From Oscillospiraceae bacterium (GTDB lineage: Bacteria; Bacillota; Clostridia; Oscillospirales; Ruminococcaceae), in assembly GCA_017887325.1 (NCBI GenBank), contig JAGHIE010000020.1, positions 1-64,000 of the forward strand: DNA of 64,000 nt, written 5' to 3'. The notes beneath the pieces are model-generated. The model ran no database searches, was not told the DNA's origin, and was given only the letters and a program-made list of their open reading frames with translations. Both the position numbers and the translations under genes were made by a program. This document shows, piece after piece, positions 35,816 through 44,977 of this stretch (its first letter is position 1; every line of letters begins with the position of its first letter).

Positions 35816-36478
35816 TTAACCTTCCATAACTTCCTTGTAAATATCATTAGAAATATCTTCTATACTTCTTGCATTTTCGCCGTCATCACATTTTATAACA
35901 GTCCAGTTTTTAGCTTTTATTGCATATAACGCACTATCGTTGCAAGACTGCAAATATGCTTTGTTTTTTTCGTGTATATCTTTTTTGCTTTCGTCGCCTT
36001 GATATCTTTGCATTATTAATTTATCTGCAACTTTTCTATCCATATCTAAGAAAATTGTTTTGTCTGGTTTTGGTAGTCCTAGTTTGTTATACTCAAAATC
36101 TTCAAGCCAATCTAAAAAACTGTCCCAATCTTTTTTGTCCAGTTTTGACATTTGGTGAATTGCGTTAGAGCTTACATATCTACTTGCAACTATTATTTCT
36201 CCGTCATTATAAAGTTTTCCCCAATGTTGCATATATCCTGCATATCTGTCTACTGCATAAAATGTTGATGCAGAGTATGCGTTTACATCATCAGGATTTT
36301 CAGAAAACTCTCCGTTTAAGTACATTCTAACTAGAGTTGATGATGGTTTTTCATAGTCTGGGTATGATATTAATGTTACTTTTTTACCCTCTGCTTTTAA
36401 TCTATCTACTAAAATTTGTGCTTGTGTAGATTTACCACTACCGTCCAAGCCTTCTATAACTATTAGTTTACCTTGCAT
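35816..36478 (-). CDS. tmk: Thymidylate kinase
   Basis: 220-aa enzyme phosphorylating dTMP to dTDP. P-loop GLDGSGKSTQ at the N-terminus; the dTMP-binding region VDRYAGYM...GEIIVASRYVSSNAIHQM and the LID RYQGDESKKDIHEKN follow. The ATG 36478 has AAGGAAG upstream; the TTG at 36484 is in frame but closer to the RBS than ideal. First gene of the tmk-DUF2156-GNAT-DJ-1-5FCL-mltG operon. Confidence 0.93.
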   Translation of the reverse strand: MQGKLIVIEGLDGSGKSTQAQILVDRLKAEGKKVTLISYPDYEKPSSTLVRMYLNGEFSENPDDVNAYSASTFYAVDRYAGYMQHWGKLYNDGEIIVASRYVSSNAIHQMSKLDKKDWDSFLDWLEDFEYNKLGLPKPDKTIFLDMDRKVADKLIMQRYQGDESKKDIHEKNKAYLQSCNDSALYAIKAKNWTVIKCDDGENARSIEDISNDIYKEVMEG

Positions 36479-36605
36479 TTTCAAAATCTTCCTTTATTAT
36501 ATATTCCTTTCCATTATACCACAAATATCTATTTTATAAAAGTGCCTTTCACAATCTAAACTTTATTTTCATATACTAATACTAACAATATTACGGAGTG
36601 ATGAT

Positions 36606-37214
36606 ATGAACATTTTACTTGTACTGGCTTTATCGCTAGACACTTTTTTTGCGTGTATGGCACTAGGTGCTAAAAAAATAGAAATTCCTTTTATATCCAA
36701 ACTTATTATAGCTTTAGTTTCTAGCTTTTTCTTAACCCTTTCATTAACTTTTGGTAACTTATTAACTTTATTTGTAAATCAACAGACACTAAATATTATC
36801 GGTTTTTTAGTTTTGTTTATTCTTGCAACTGTTAATATCTTTGACAGCCTTTTTAAAAAATTTATTCAAAAGCACATTTTTCTCACTCATTCGATAAACA
36901 TAAAATATCTTACACTAACTTTAAATATCTACATAGACAAAACAAAAGCCGATAAAGATAAGTCGTTATCTTTAAACCCTGCCGAAGCGTTAGTATTATC
37001 AATACTTTTATCTATGGACAGTCTTTTTACAGGGATTAGTATTCAAACTAATATTTTAAACGGCATCTTTTTAGTATCTTTATCGGTTGTTTTGGGTGTT
37101 ATAAGTTCTGTTTTGGGTATCTATTTAGGTAGAAAATTACAAACACAAGAAAAAGATTACTCATACATTAGTGGTATAATCTTGCTGTTTTTAAGCTTTA
37201 ACAAACTTCTCTAA
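36606..37214 (+). CDS. ytaF: Sporulation membrane protein YtaF
   Basis: 202-aa polytopic protein of the MntP-related YtaF family. Two halves each start with an Asp-containing helix: ALSLDTFFACMALGAKK (near residue 10) and ILLSMDSLFTGISIQ (near residue 137), which match the MntP/YtaF D-x-(x)-F/S pattern. About six helices. It is associated with sporulation in Firmicutes; a cation transport role is inference. RBS GGAGTG. It is divergent from tmk and converges on spoVB, whose stop it overlaps by 4 bp. Confidence 0.82.
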   Translation: MNILLVLALSLDTFFACMALGAKKIEIPFISKLIIALVSSFFLTLSLTFGNLLTLFVNQQTLNIIGFLVLFILATVNIFDSLFKKFIQKHIFLTHSINIKYLTLTLNIYIDKTKADKDKSLSLNPAEALVLSILLSMDSLFTGISIQTNILNGIFLVSLSVVLGVISSVLGIYLGRKLQTQEKDYSYISGIILLFLSFNKLL

Positions 37215-38731
37215 GCACAGACAAATCCTTTAACTTCTTTTGCAATCTCTTTGCCTAAAAATACTCTAAGCACTATTATGTATATCACTAATGACAACAA
37301 AATCCCCACTACGCTATATAAAACTACATTAACTGTACTTAACATCAACACATTTAACACCACTTTTGACACACTTATTCCCACTAATACAGAAAATATA
37401 GGGCAAATGATGTTTTTTACTATATCAAAATGGAATTTTGTTATACTTACTAGTTTATTTACGCTCAAAATAAAGTTTATAATCTCTGCTATGAATATTG
37501 TGGCTATATATCCTTGTATTGCAATTTTAGGTATCAAGATATATACTGCCACAACGCTTATTGTTGCGTCTATGATGTTATATCTCATTGAGCTTACTTG
37601 TTGGCCCATTCCCTTTAACACTCCGTCTACTGCTGTATCGGTGTACATTATAGGGATTAGTGGTGCTAACACTTTTATAAAATATCCCACTTGACTATCG
37701 TTATATATTGCAAGTGCGATACTATCGCTAAATGCAAACAACACCCCTGCTACAAACACAGCAAATAAAAATGTCATTCTTATAGCTTTGGTGACAACTA
37801 TATCAATCTTTTTGTTGTCTTTTTTCTCATAATACTCTGCTATCTCTGGGATTAATAGATTTGAAAGTGCTACACACAACGCATTTGGAAATAATATTAT
37901 TGGCAATGTCATACCGTGTACTAATCCATATGATGATAATGCGTTATTTTTTGTCATTCCGTATTTTTGTAAACCGATTGGTATTAGCAGGTGTTCTATT
38001 GTAAGTAGAGCACTTCTTGCATATGCTGACACAGCGTCTGGTACTGCTATTTGTAAAAGTTTTAGCAGTATCGGTCTTTTTTGTGTACTCACTTTTTCTG
38101 ATTTTACATCTTTTAGATACAATACAAATAGTGTTGCAAATGATATAAACTCGCTTATTACTGCACCTATTGCAACAGAACAACAAGCATATTCTAAGTC
38201 CTTTGGCAAAATCAAAGTTATGATTGATATTGTCACAAACATTCTGACAAGTTGCTCTGCAATTTGTGTGAATGCAAATCGGTTAATTTTTCTAACTGCT
38301 GTAAAATAGCCACAAAATGCACTTGATACAGCTAAAAATGGCAAACTAAACGCCAACACTTTAAGTGACAAAGCTGTTCTTTTGTCGTGTAAAAAAGTGA
38401 TACTTATATTGTCACCGAATATTAGTAGCACCAAAAATGCAACCACACCAAAGCATAAAGCATATCCAACACATCTTTTTACAACGCTTTTTTTGCTGGT
38501 GTTGTTTGTCATTGCTTCAACAACAAGTCTTGTTGTTGACAGTTTAATGCCTGATGTTGCAAATGTAACTGCAAAAGCATAAACCGACAACACAAGTTGG
38601 TACAAGCCTATTCCAGCACTTCCGATAACTCTGCCTAGATATGCACTAAAAAATACTGCAATCATCTGTACTATCAATGTGCTAGAAGTAAGTATCATTG
38701 TGTTTATCAAAAACTGTTTACTTCGTTTCAT
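37211..38731 (-). CDS. spoVB: Stage V sporulation protein B / polysaccharide flippase family
   Basis: About 506-aa membrane protein with ~14 helices of the MATE/MVF superfamily, close to SpoVB: MKRSKQFLINTMILTSSTLIVQ, FAVTFATSGIKLSTTRLV and GYFTAVRKINRFAFTQIAEQ. SpoVB-type flippases move lipid-linked cell wall or cortex precursors. The start could also be ATG 38752; ATG 38731 gives the usual family N-terminus, though its GGAGG is 14 bp away. Supports a spore former. Confidence 0.85.
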   Translation of the reverse strand: MKRSKQFLINTMILTSSTLIVQMIAVFFSAYLGRVIGSAGIGLYQLVLSVYAFAVTFATSGIKLSTTRLVVEAMTNNTSKKSVVKRCVGYALCFGVVAFLVLLIFGDNISITFLHDKRTALSLKVLAFSLPFLAVSSAFCGYFTAVRKINRFAFTQIAEQLVRMFVTISIITLILPKDLEYACCSVAIGAVISEFISFATLFVLYLKDVKSEKVSTQKRPILLKLLQIAVPDAVSAYARSALLTIEHLLIPIGLQKYGMTKNNALSSYGLVHGMTLPIILFPNALCVALSNLLIPEIAEYYEKKDNKKIDIVVTKAIRMTFLFAVFVAGVLFAFSDSIALAIYNDSQVGYFIKVLAPLIPIMYTDTAVDGVLKGMGQQVSSMRYNIIDATISVVAVYILIPKIAIQGYIATIFIAEIINFILSVNKLVSITKFHFDIVKNIICPIFSVLVGISVSKVVLNVLMLSTVNVVLYSVVGILLSLVIYIIVLRVFLGKEIAKEVKGFVCA

Positions 38732-38930
38732 ATTTGTGTTTATAACCTCCATACAACCTTTTTTATTAATTTATATGAAAGTTGTTTTCACTTTATACGC
38801 TCTTAAAAATTGTAAACATTCTTTAAACTAATTTTATTTGTTGCATTTTATTATGCAACTTTTATGCTGTTTGGGGTTATTAGTGAAAGGGTATTTAATA
38901 CCAAACAAATTAAAAAAGGAGGATTTTGCT

Positions 38931-39776
38931 ATGTTAAACAAACATAGTTTTATACTGATCCCTGCATTTGCAGTATCAGAATTAAAATTAAAGGGTACAG
39001 AGTTATTAGTGTACTCAATCATTTACGGATTTTCACAAGATGGTGAGAGCTATTTTCAAGGCTCTTTGGCTTATTTAAGCGAATGGACAAACACTTCTAA
39101 AGAGTGTATCAGACAAAACTTAATATCACTGATGAATAAAAATCTCATCAGAAAAACTCACACATACATAAACGGAAATAAGTTGTGCAAATATCAAGTT
39201 ATAAGTTTAGACGAAGTGGAAAAACCTAAACTTGACACCACCCAAGAAAGTTGTACACCCCATACAAATAATTTGGTTGATACCATACAAGAAAGTTGTA
39301 CTAATAATATAGTTACTAATAATATAGATAATAATATAGTAAGTAGTAGTAATACAGACAACACAAATGACACCACTACAAATACTACTACACAAGACAA
39401 CATACAAAAAGTTATTGATAGTTTTAATTGCTATTGTTACAACTTAGATATGGCAAATGTTGTAACAAGTACAGAACTTAACAACATCAAATTAATATTA
39501 AACAAATATTCACTAGACGAGATCAGAAAATGCTTTGAAAGCATTAACAACAATAATTTTCTAACAGGTAACTCTACTGACTTTAAAGCAACTTTTAGCT
39601 GGATTGTAAATCCTCATAATTTTGACAAAATAAAAAGTGGAAAGTATAAAGACTTTTGCAAGTCACCTTCCACTTCGTTTAATCATAAATTAAATAATAA
39701 AAATATTTCTGACAGTCCGTCTTTTGATATGTCACAGTATGAGCAAATGCTTAAAACTGTTCCAGATTTATTTTAG
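38931..39776 (+). CDS. Winged-helix, replication-initiator-like protein
   Basis: 281-aa protein, start set by AAAAAAGGAGG 8 bp upstream. The N-terminal winged-helix part (about residues 1-95) reads SFILIPAFAVSELKLKGTEL...SLAYLSEWTNTSKECIRQNL. A Thr/Asn-rich linker (about 100-160) carries two QESCT repeats. The C-terminal part ends in W-I-x-N-P-x-N-F-x-K-I-x-x-G-x-Y, a pattern of DnaD-like/phage replication initiators. It has no replication or mobilisation neighbours, so it may be a remnant of a mobile element or a domesticated gene. Function not established. Confidence 0.7.
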   Translation: MLNKHSFILIPAFAVSELKLKGTELLVYSIIYGFSQDGESYFQGSLAYLSEWTNTSKECIRQNLISLMNKNLIRKTHTYINGNKLCKYQVISLDEVEKPKLDTTQESCTPHTNNLVDTIQESCTNNIVTNNIDNNIVSSSNTDNTNDTTTNTTTQDNIQKVIDSFNCYCYNLDMANVVTSTELNNIKLILNKYSLDEIRKCFESINNNNFLTGNSTDFKATFSWIVNPHNFDKIKSGKYKDFCKSPSTSFNHKLNNKNISDSPSFDMSQYEQMLKTVPDLF

Positions 39777-40357
39777 TCTTTATTTAGTAGTTTATCTACT
39801 CCGTCATATAGTGCGTCTTTTGTAATTGCACCTCTATAACCTAAGATTATTTCGCCATTTTCGTTTACAAAGAATGTCGTTGGCATAGCGCTAATACTGT
39901 ATTTTACAGATGCGTCTGAGTCTGTATCATAATATATTGGGAATGTAAATCCCTCTTTTAAAATAAAGCTGTCAGCATTAGCTTTTGTATCGTTGCCACC
40001 ACCGTTTAAGTTTACCATCATAACTTCTAGTTTGTCGTTGTATTTGTTGTAAACTTCTTGGAAATATGGCATTTCATATTTACAAGGTGTACACCAGCTA
40101 GCCCAAAAGTTTAAAACTATAGGTTTGCCTTTATAATCGCTTAGATTTACTTTGTTTCCACTTCTGTCATAAACTGTAAAATCTGGCGCTTGTACTGTTT
40201 GTGATTGTTGTGTTTTGTTTGTTGGTGTTTTTGCGTTTTTTAGCACAAAATTATACACCAATGTTCCACCACCAATCAAAACTACCATTGCAATAATTAC
40301 TACTAAAAGTTTTATCAAGTTTTTCTTTTTGTTTACGTTGTTTTGGTTTGCTGTCAT
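39773..40357 (-). CDS. TlpA/ResA-like thiol-disulfide oxidoreductase
   Basis: 194-aa membrane-anchored thioredoxin: one N-terminal helix (about residues 15-38), a linker and an AhpC/TSA-like thioredoxin fold with WASWCTPC (active Cys 89 and 92). It reduces or isomerises extracytoplasmic disulfides with electrons from CcdA, encoded 12 bp upstream on the same strand. RBS AGGAGAGG. Confidence 0.92.
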   Translation of the reverse strand: MTANQNNVNKKKNLIKLLVVIIAMVVLIGGGTLVYNFVLKNAKTPTNKTQQSQTVQAPDFTVYDRSGNKVNLSDYKGKPIVLNFWASWCTPCKYEMPYFQEVYNKYNDKLEVMMVNLNGGGNDTKANADSFILKEGFTFPIYYDTDSDASVKYSISAMPTTFFVNENGEIILGYRGAITKDALYDGVDKLLNKD

Positions 40358-40369
40358 GTCTCACCTCTC

Positions 40370-41038
40370 CTATCCCAACAAGCTTGATAATCTTGTGAAT
40401 ATGCCACTCATCATAAGCACACCGATTACCATTAAAAATATACCACTAATTGTATTTATAGTTTTGTAGTTGCGTTTTATAAAATCAAATGTACTCTTTA
40501 ATGTGTCTATTAGCACTGCACATAGTAAAAACGGAATACCAAATCCTATTGAATAACATAACAATAATAAAAAGCCGTATAAGACACTACCTTGTGTAGA
40601 TGCTAACATCATTGCAGAGCCTAAAAATACACCAGTGCAAGGTGTCCAACCTATTGAAAATACTGTTCCAAACAACAAAGCTCCCCAAAATGTTTTTGGT
40701 TTTACTTGTGTATCTGCTTTTACTGTTTTTTCTAAAAATTTGATTTTAAATAGCCCCATATAGTGCATACCTAAAATTATCACTATTAAACCTGTAACTA
40801 TATTTACTATGTTTTGATATTTTACTAAAAGTGAACCAACACTTGACGCAAACACGCCTAATAAAATAAATATTATGCTAAATCCAAGTACAAACCCAAA
40901 TGCGTTTATAAGCGTTTTATGCTTTTTGGTGTTGTCGTTGTCTGCTGAAAAATATAAGATATATACTGGTATCATTGGTAAAACACAAGGAGAAATAAAA
41001 CTTATTAACCCCTCTAAAAATGTTATTAAATATGTCAT
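40370..41038 (-). CDS. ccdA: Cytochrome c biogenesis protein CcdA
   Basis: 222-aa, six-helix membrane protein. The two redox cysteines are in ISPCVLPM (Cys18) and GWTPCTGVF (Cys134). It passes electrons from cytoplasmic thioredoxin to the outer face, here to the neighbouring TlpA-like protein. No cytochrome c genes are seen in the window, so a general disulfide role is likely. Confidence 0.92.
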   Translation of the reverse strand: MTYLITFLEGLISFISPCVLPMIPVYILYFSADNDNTKKHKTLINAFGFVLGFSIIFILLGVFASSVGSLLVKYQNIVNIVTGLIVIILGMHYMGLFKIKFLEKTVKADTQVKPKTFWGALLFGTVFSIGWTPCTGVFLGSAMMLASTQGSVLYGFLLLLCYSIGFGIPFLLCAVLIDTLKSTFDFIKRNYKTINTISGIFLMVIGVLMMSGIFTRLSSLLG

Positions 41039-41076
41039 CTCTTTTCCTACCTTTATTGTATAGTTACTGATTAATA

Positions 41077-41116
41077 TAAAAGCGACTAGCTTTTATATTT
41101 TAAGTTAGTCGCTTTA
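41077..41116 (-). terminator. Hairpin downstream of the M18 aminopeptidase gene
   Basis: Stem TAAAAGCGACTA / TAGTCGCTTTA with an 18-nt loop, 11 bp after the aminopeptidase stop. Tail on the minus strand is TATATTAA, so strength is moderate. Confidence 0.65.
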
Positions 41117-41126
41117 TTTAGTTTAA

Positions 41127-42518
41127 TTATTTGCTGTTTGCATATACTTTAAATGCTCTGTAAGCCATATATACATCAAGTTTTGATGTTACTTCGAATG
41201 GTGAGTGCATTGATAATACTGGTACACCGATGTCTAATACATCAACATCTAATGCAGCGATGTACATTGCAACTGTACCGCCACCACCTTGGTCAACTTT
41301 ACCTAGTTCGCCCATTTGCCAGATAACATTTTCAGCATCTAACATTTGTGTAACTTTTGCAACAAATTCAGCACTAGCGTCAGATGTGCCACCTTTACCT
41401 CTAACACCTGTATATTTTACTAAACCTACACCATAGTTTGCATAAGTTGAGTTATTTTTTTCTGTTACATCTTGGAATGTTGGGTCTACTGCTGTACTTA
41501 CGTCAGCTGATAAACAAGTTGAGTTTGCTAAAACTGTTCTTCCGTCTACGCCATATGGTTTTGCTAAATCTGCAATAAAGTATTTTAAGTATGCAGAATT
41601 TAAACCTGTGTTGCCGTCAGAACCGATTTCTTCTTTATCTGATAAGATTGTTACGACTGTTTTTGTTGGGTTTTGTGTTTCGATTGTTGCCATTAGAGAT
41701 GTAAATGCACATACTCTGTCGTCTTGGCCGTATGCACCTAATAAGTTTCTGTCAAAACCGATATCTTTTGCTTTAAATGCTGGTACCATTTCTAATTCTG
41801 CATTGATAAAGTCGCCTTCAACAATACCATATTTTTCATTTAAAATTCTCATGATGTTTAGTTTAACTTTTTCACTAACTTCATCATCTTTAAATGGCAT
41901 TGAACCTACTAAGATATTTAGTTCTTCACCTTTAATACCTTCGCTTAATGTTCTTTGAACTTGGTCTTTTGCTAAGTGTGGTAATAAGTCTGTAATGCAG
42001 AATACTGGATCTCCTTCAGCTTCACCAATATTTACTTTTACACTTGTACCGTCTTTTTTAATGATTACACCGTGTAATGATAGTGGGATTGCTGTCCATT
42101 GATATTTTTTAATACCACCATAGTAGTGTGTTTTGAATAATGCTAATTCTGTTTGTTCGTATAATGGTCTTGGTTTTAAGTCAATTCTTGGTGCGTCAAT
42201 ATGAGAAGCCATGATGTGTACACCATTTTCGATATCGTCTGTACCGATTACAGAAATAATTAATGCTTTACCTCTGTTGTTATAGTAAACTTTATCACCA
42301 GCTACATATTTTTTTGTTCTATCAAATTTTTCAAAACCATTTTCGATTAATAGTTTTTCTGTAAATTCTACTACTTCTCTTTCTGTTTTACCTTCGTCTA
42401 AGAAAATTTTATATCCTTCGCAAAATTCGTGTGCTTTTGCAATTTCTTCTTCAGATAAAATTTCGCCTAAGTTTTTAGGTGAATAGATTAGTTGTTCTTT
42501 TAGTTCTTTTCCTGTCAT
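41127..42518 (-). CDS. M18 family aminopeptidase
   Basis: 463-aa zinc aminopeptidase (aminopeptidase I). Metal and catalytic residues are seen in MASHIDAPR (His, Asp), DDRVCAFTSL, LSDKEEIGSDGNTG (Glu-Glu) and LSMHSPFEV (His). It is cytoplasmic, trimming peptides such as those taken up by Opp (inference). Starts at ATG 42518 after GAAAGGG; an in-frame TTG lies 6 bp upstream. Confidence 0.93.
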   Translation of the reverse strand: MTGKELKEQLIYSPKNLGEILSEEEIAKAHEFCEGYKIFLDEGKTEREVVEFTEKLLIENGFEKFDRTKKYVAGDKVYYNNRGKALIISVIGTDDIENGVHIMASHIDAPRIDLKPRPLYEQTELALFKTHYYGGIKKYQWTAIPLSLHGVIIKKDGTSVKVNIGEAEGDPVFCITDLLPHLAKDQVQRTLSEGIKGEELNILVGSMPFKDDEVSEKVKLNIMRILNEKYGIVEGDFINAELEMVPAFKAKDIGFDRNLLGAYGQDDRVCAFTSLMATIETQNPTKTVVTILSDKEEIGSDGNTGLNSAYLKYFIADLAKPYGVDGRTVLANSTCLSADVSTAVDPTFQDVTEKNNSTYANYGVGLVKYTGVRGKGGTSDASAEFVAKVTQMLDAENVIWQMGELGKVDQGGGGTVAMYIAALDVDVLDIGVPVLSMHSPFEVTSKLDVYMAYRAFKVYANSK

Positions 42519-42535
42519 TTTCAAAATCCCTTTCT

Positions 42536-43177
42536 TTATTTCTCTTTTGTGTTTTTATCTGTATCCATTTGGCAATAACCTTCATATGCTGTCATTACTT
42601 TGTCAACATAATGCGCTGTATCGCTATATGGTATTACATCTAAAGTTTTTCCATTTTTGGAATAATTTTGATCGTCAAGCCATGTATTTACTATTCCACG
42701 ACCTGCATGATATGCCGATAAAACTTCTTGATATGTGTTAAATTCGTCTATCAGATAACTTAGTAGATATGTCCCATATTTTATTCCAAGCTCAGGGTCG
42801 TGCAAATCTTCAAATTTATATTGCCCAGTTGTTCCCATTTTCATGCTTACCCAGTCAAATGTTTCTTGTGTCAACTGCATAAGCCCTCTTGCTCCAACAT
42901 CGCTTATCGCTTCTGGGTCAAATCCACTTTCTGTTTTTATAACTGCATATATTAAATTTTCATCAACATCATATTCTTCAGAGTATTTTTTTACTAAATC
43001 CTCATATTCTCTAGTGTACACTATTTGATTGTATTTTTCAACTATTGGCTCTTTGTTATTTACCACAATAATAAAGCATACAACCAAAATAATTACTGCT
43101 ATCGCCATATACACCCATGGTCTTAGTTTATATCTGTGCTTTCTCTTGGATTTCTTGCTTAATACTGTCAATGACAC
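42536..43177 (-). CDS. Lytic transglycosylase
   Basis: 213-aa membrane-anchored SLT-domain protein. One N-terminal helix (about residues 23-41) precedes the Slt fold with catalytic Glu in AVIKTESGFDPEAIS and the motifs GARGLMQLT and LSAYHAGRG (usual AYNAG). It cleaves peptidoglycan outside the cell. The start appears to be GTG 43177 inside the fused tsaC-coaE gene (50-bp overlap), with a weak RBS (GGCGG). Confidence 0.9.
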   Translation of the reverse strand: MSLTVLSKKSKRKHRYKLRPWVYMAIAVIILVVCFIIVVNNKEPIVEKYNQIVYTREYEDLVKKYSEEYDVDENLIYAVIKTESGFDPEAISDVGARGLMQLTQETFDWVSMKMGTTGQYKFEDLHDPELGIKYGTYLLSYLIDEFNTYQEVLSAYHAGRGIVNTWLDDQNYSKNGKTLDVIPYSDTAHYVDKVMTAYEGYCQMDTDKNTKEK

Positions 43178-44801
43178 GCACCGCCTTTTGTTCTAATGAC
43201 TGTAAGTCGCCGTCATTTTCTATAACTAAGTCACATCTGTCTGTATAAAAATCGTTTGTGTGTTGGGCTTTCATTCTTATTTTGCCCTCTTGTTTTGTAA
43301 TATTATCCCTTTTAACTATTCTTTCTAGTCTAACCTCTTTGTCTGCTATAACTGCTATTGTTTTGTCACATAAAACATTTGCTTTGCTTTCAAACAATGT
43401 TGGGGCATCTAGGATAATTATATTTTCGCCATTTTCTTTTAGCTGTTTTATTTGCTCTTTTACAACTTTTGTGATTTGTGGATACATTACAGAGTTTAAG
43501 AATATTAAGTTTTCTTCTTCAGAAAACGCTAGTATTGCAAGTTCTCTACGATTTAATGTACCATCTGCATACATAATTCCTGTTCCAAAGTAATCAGCTA
43601 GTTTTTCTAAAACTTCTGCTTTGTTTATAACTTCTCGTGATATTTTGTCACAATCTATTATTGCAACACCTCTATCTCTTAATGCTTTGCAAACTGTTGA
43701 TTTGCCAGAGCCTGTTTGGCCTGTTAAACCAACTATATATGGATTTTTAAGCTTTTCTATTTTAAAGCCACAAGCTCTTAAAAGTCTGTTGTAAACTGCA
43801 AGTCCAACACCTTGTTTTTTAGGCATTCTTGCAAATATTTTATTAACCTTTTCGTTTTTGTCAATTTGTCTTAAAACATCAAAAAGTTTGTTTGCTTGTG
43901 ACAAGCTGTCATCTTCTTTTCCGTATGTATAAACATACTCTATATCTTCAAACATACTTTCTTCGTTTTCAAAAACTAACACGCCTGTATTTTCATCTGC
44001 ATTTTTATAAACATAATCACAAAACTCTTTAAAGTTACCGTCTAACATAATAACTTGAGCATTAGGTGCATAGTGTTTATATTTCATTCCAGGAGATTGT
44101 ACTTTTACATTTTCATCTAGTTTATTTAAAACGCCGTTTCCAACATATACTCTATCGCAATATTCTAATAAATCATTTGCAGTTATCGCACCAGGTCTTA
44201 ATATTGTTATTCTTTCTAGCATTTCACCGTTATTGTCGCCATGTTCTTCTTGAATGCTTATTACTGTAGATTCTACACCAACTTCACATTCGCCACCGTC
44301 AATAATCAAATCTATTTTACCGTCAAAATCGTCCAAAACGTGAGTAGCTTTTGTTGGGCTTGGTTTGCCAGAAATGTTTGCAGATGGTGCTGGTAATGGT
44401 ACTCCACAAGTTTCAATAAGCTCTAATGCTACTGGGTGGTTTGGCATTCTTACACCTACTGTGTCAAGTCCTCCACTCACAACTTCTGATATGCAATCTT
44501 TTTTCTTTAACACCATTGTTAGTGGTCCTGGCCATAAGTTTTCTGCTAATTTTTTTGCAAGTGGTGTTACATATGCTATTTTTTCTAATTGCTCCATACT
44601 GCTGATATGTACAATTAGTGGATTGTCTTGTGGTCTGCCTTTTGCAATAAATATTTTTTTAATAGCTTCGTCGTCAAAAGCATTTGCAGATAAACCATAA
44701 ACTGTTTCTGTTGGCATTGCAACAACTTCGCCACTTAATATTAATTCTTTTGCTTTTTGCATAATTTCTTTTGTTGGTTTTGCAAGTACTGTTTTTTTCA
44801 T
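43128..44801 (-). CDS. Fusion: threonylcarbamoyl-AMP synthase (TsaC/Sua5) - dephospho-CoA kinase (CoaE)
   Basis: 557-aa single frame. Residues 1-345 are a full Sua5/YwlC enzyme: PTETVYGL (30-37), KGRP (54-57), PSANISGKPSPT (139-150), the linker SPGMKYKHYAP (236-246) and the C-terminal Sua5 domain. Residues 353-557 are a complete CoaE: P-loop GQTGSGKST (361-369), IDCDKISREV and APTLFESKANVLCD. The N-part makes threonylcarbamoyl-AMP for tRNA t6A; the C-part makes coenzyme A from dephospho-CoA. The start follows GGGAGAA. Fusion of these unrelated steps is uncommon; no internal start is obvious at the junction. Confidence 0.92.
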   Translation of the reverse strand: MKKTVLAKPTKEIMQKAKELILSGEVVAMPTETVYGLSANAFDDEAIKKIFIAKGRPQDNPLIVHISSMEQLEKIAYVTPLAKKLAENLWPGPLTMVLKKKDCISEVVSGGLDTVGVRMPNHPVALELIETCGVPLPAPSANISGKPSPTKATHVLDDFDGKIDLIIDGGECEVGVESTVISIQEEHGDNNGEMLERITILRPGAITANDLLEYCDRVYVGNGVLNKLDENVKVQSPGMKYKHYAPNAQVIMLDGNFKEFCDYVYKNADENTGVLVFENEESMFEDIEYVYTYGKEDDSLSQANKLFDVLRQIDKNEKVNKIFARMPKKQGVGLAVYNRLLRACGFKIEKLKNPYIVGLTGQTGSGKSTVCKALRDRGVAIIDCDKISREVINKAEVLEKLADYFGTGIMYADGTLNRRELAILAFSEEENLIFLNSVMYPQITKVVKEQIKQLKENGENIIILDAPTLFESKANVLCDKTIAVIADKEVRLERIVKRDNITKQEGKIRMKAQHTNDFYTDRCDLVIENDGDLQSLEQKAVRVIDSIKQEIQEKAQI

Positions 44802-44844
44802 TATAACTTTCTCCCAAACTTTTAAACTCTATAAATAACTATGC

Positions 44845-44881
44845 GTGATGGACTTTTAATTATTCTTTAAAAATCCATCAC
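44845..44881 (-). repeat. Hairpin between prfA and tsaC-coaE
   Basis: GTGATGGA / TCCATCAC with further A/T pairing inside. It lacks a T-run, so it is not a clear terminator; it may separate expression of prfA and the fusion gene. Confidence 0.5.
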
Positions 44882-44977
44882 ACAACTTCTTTCTCAACTT
44901 ATCATATTGAGTATACTATAAAATTATACTTTTTTTATGAACATTTTATTATATTTTACATATCAAAAGTATATATA

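Noticed and set aside
44845-44881. Intrinsic terminator after the fusion gene's leader
   Set aside because: The stem is good but no T-run follows on either strand, so it is listed only as a hairpin.
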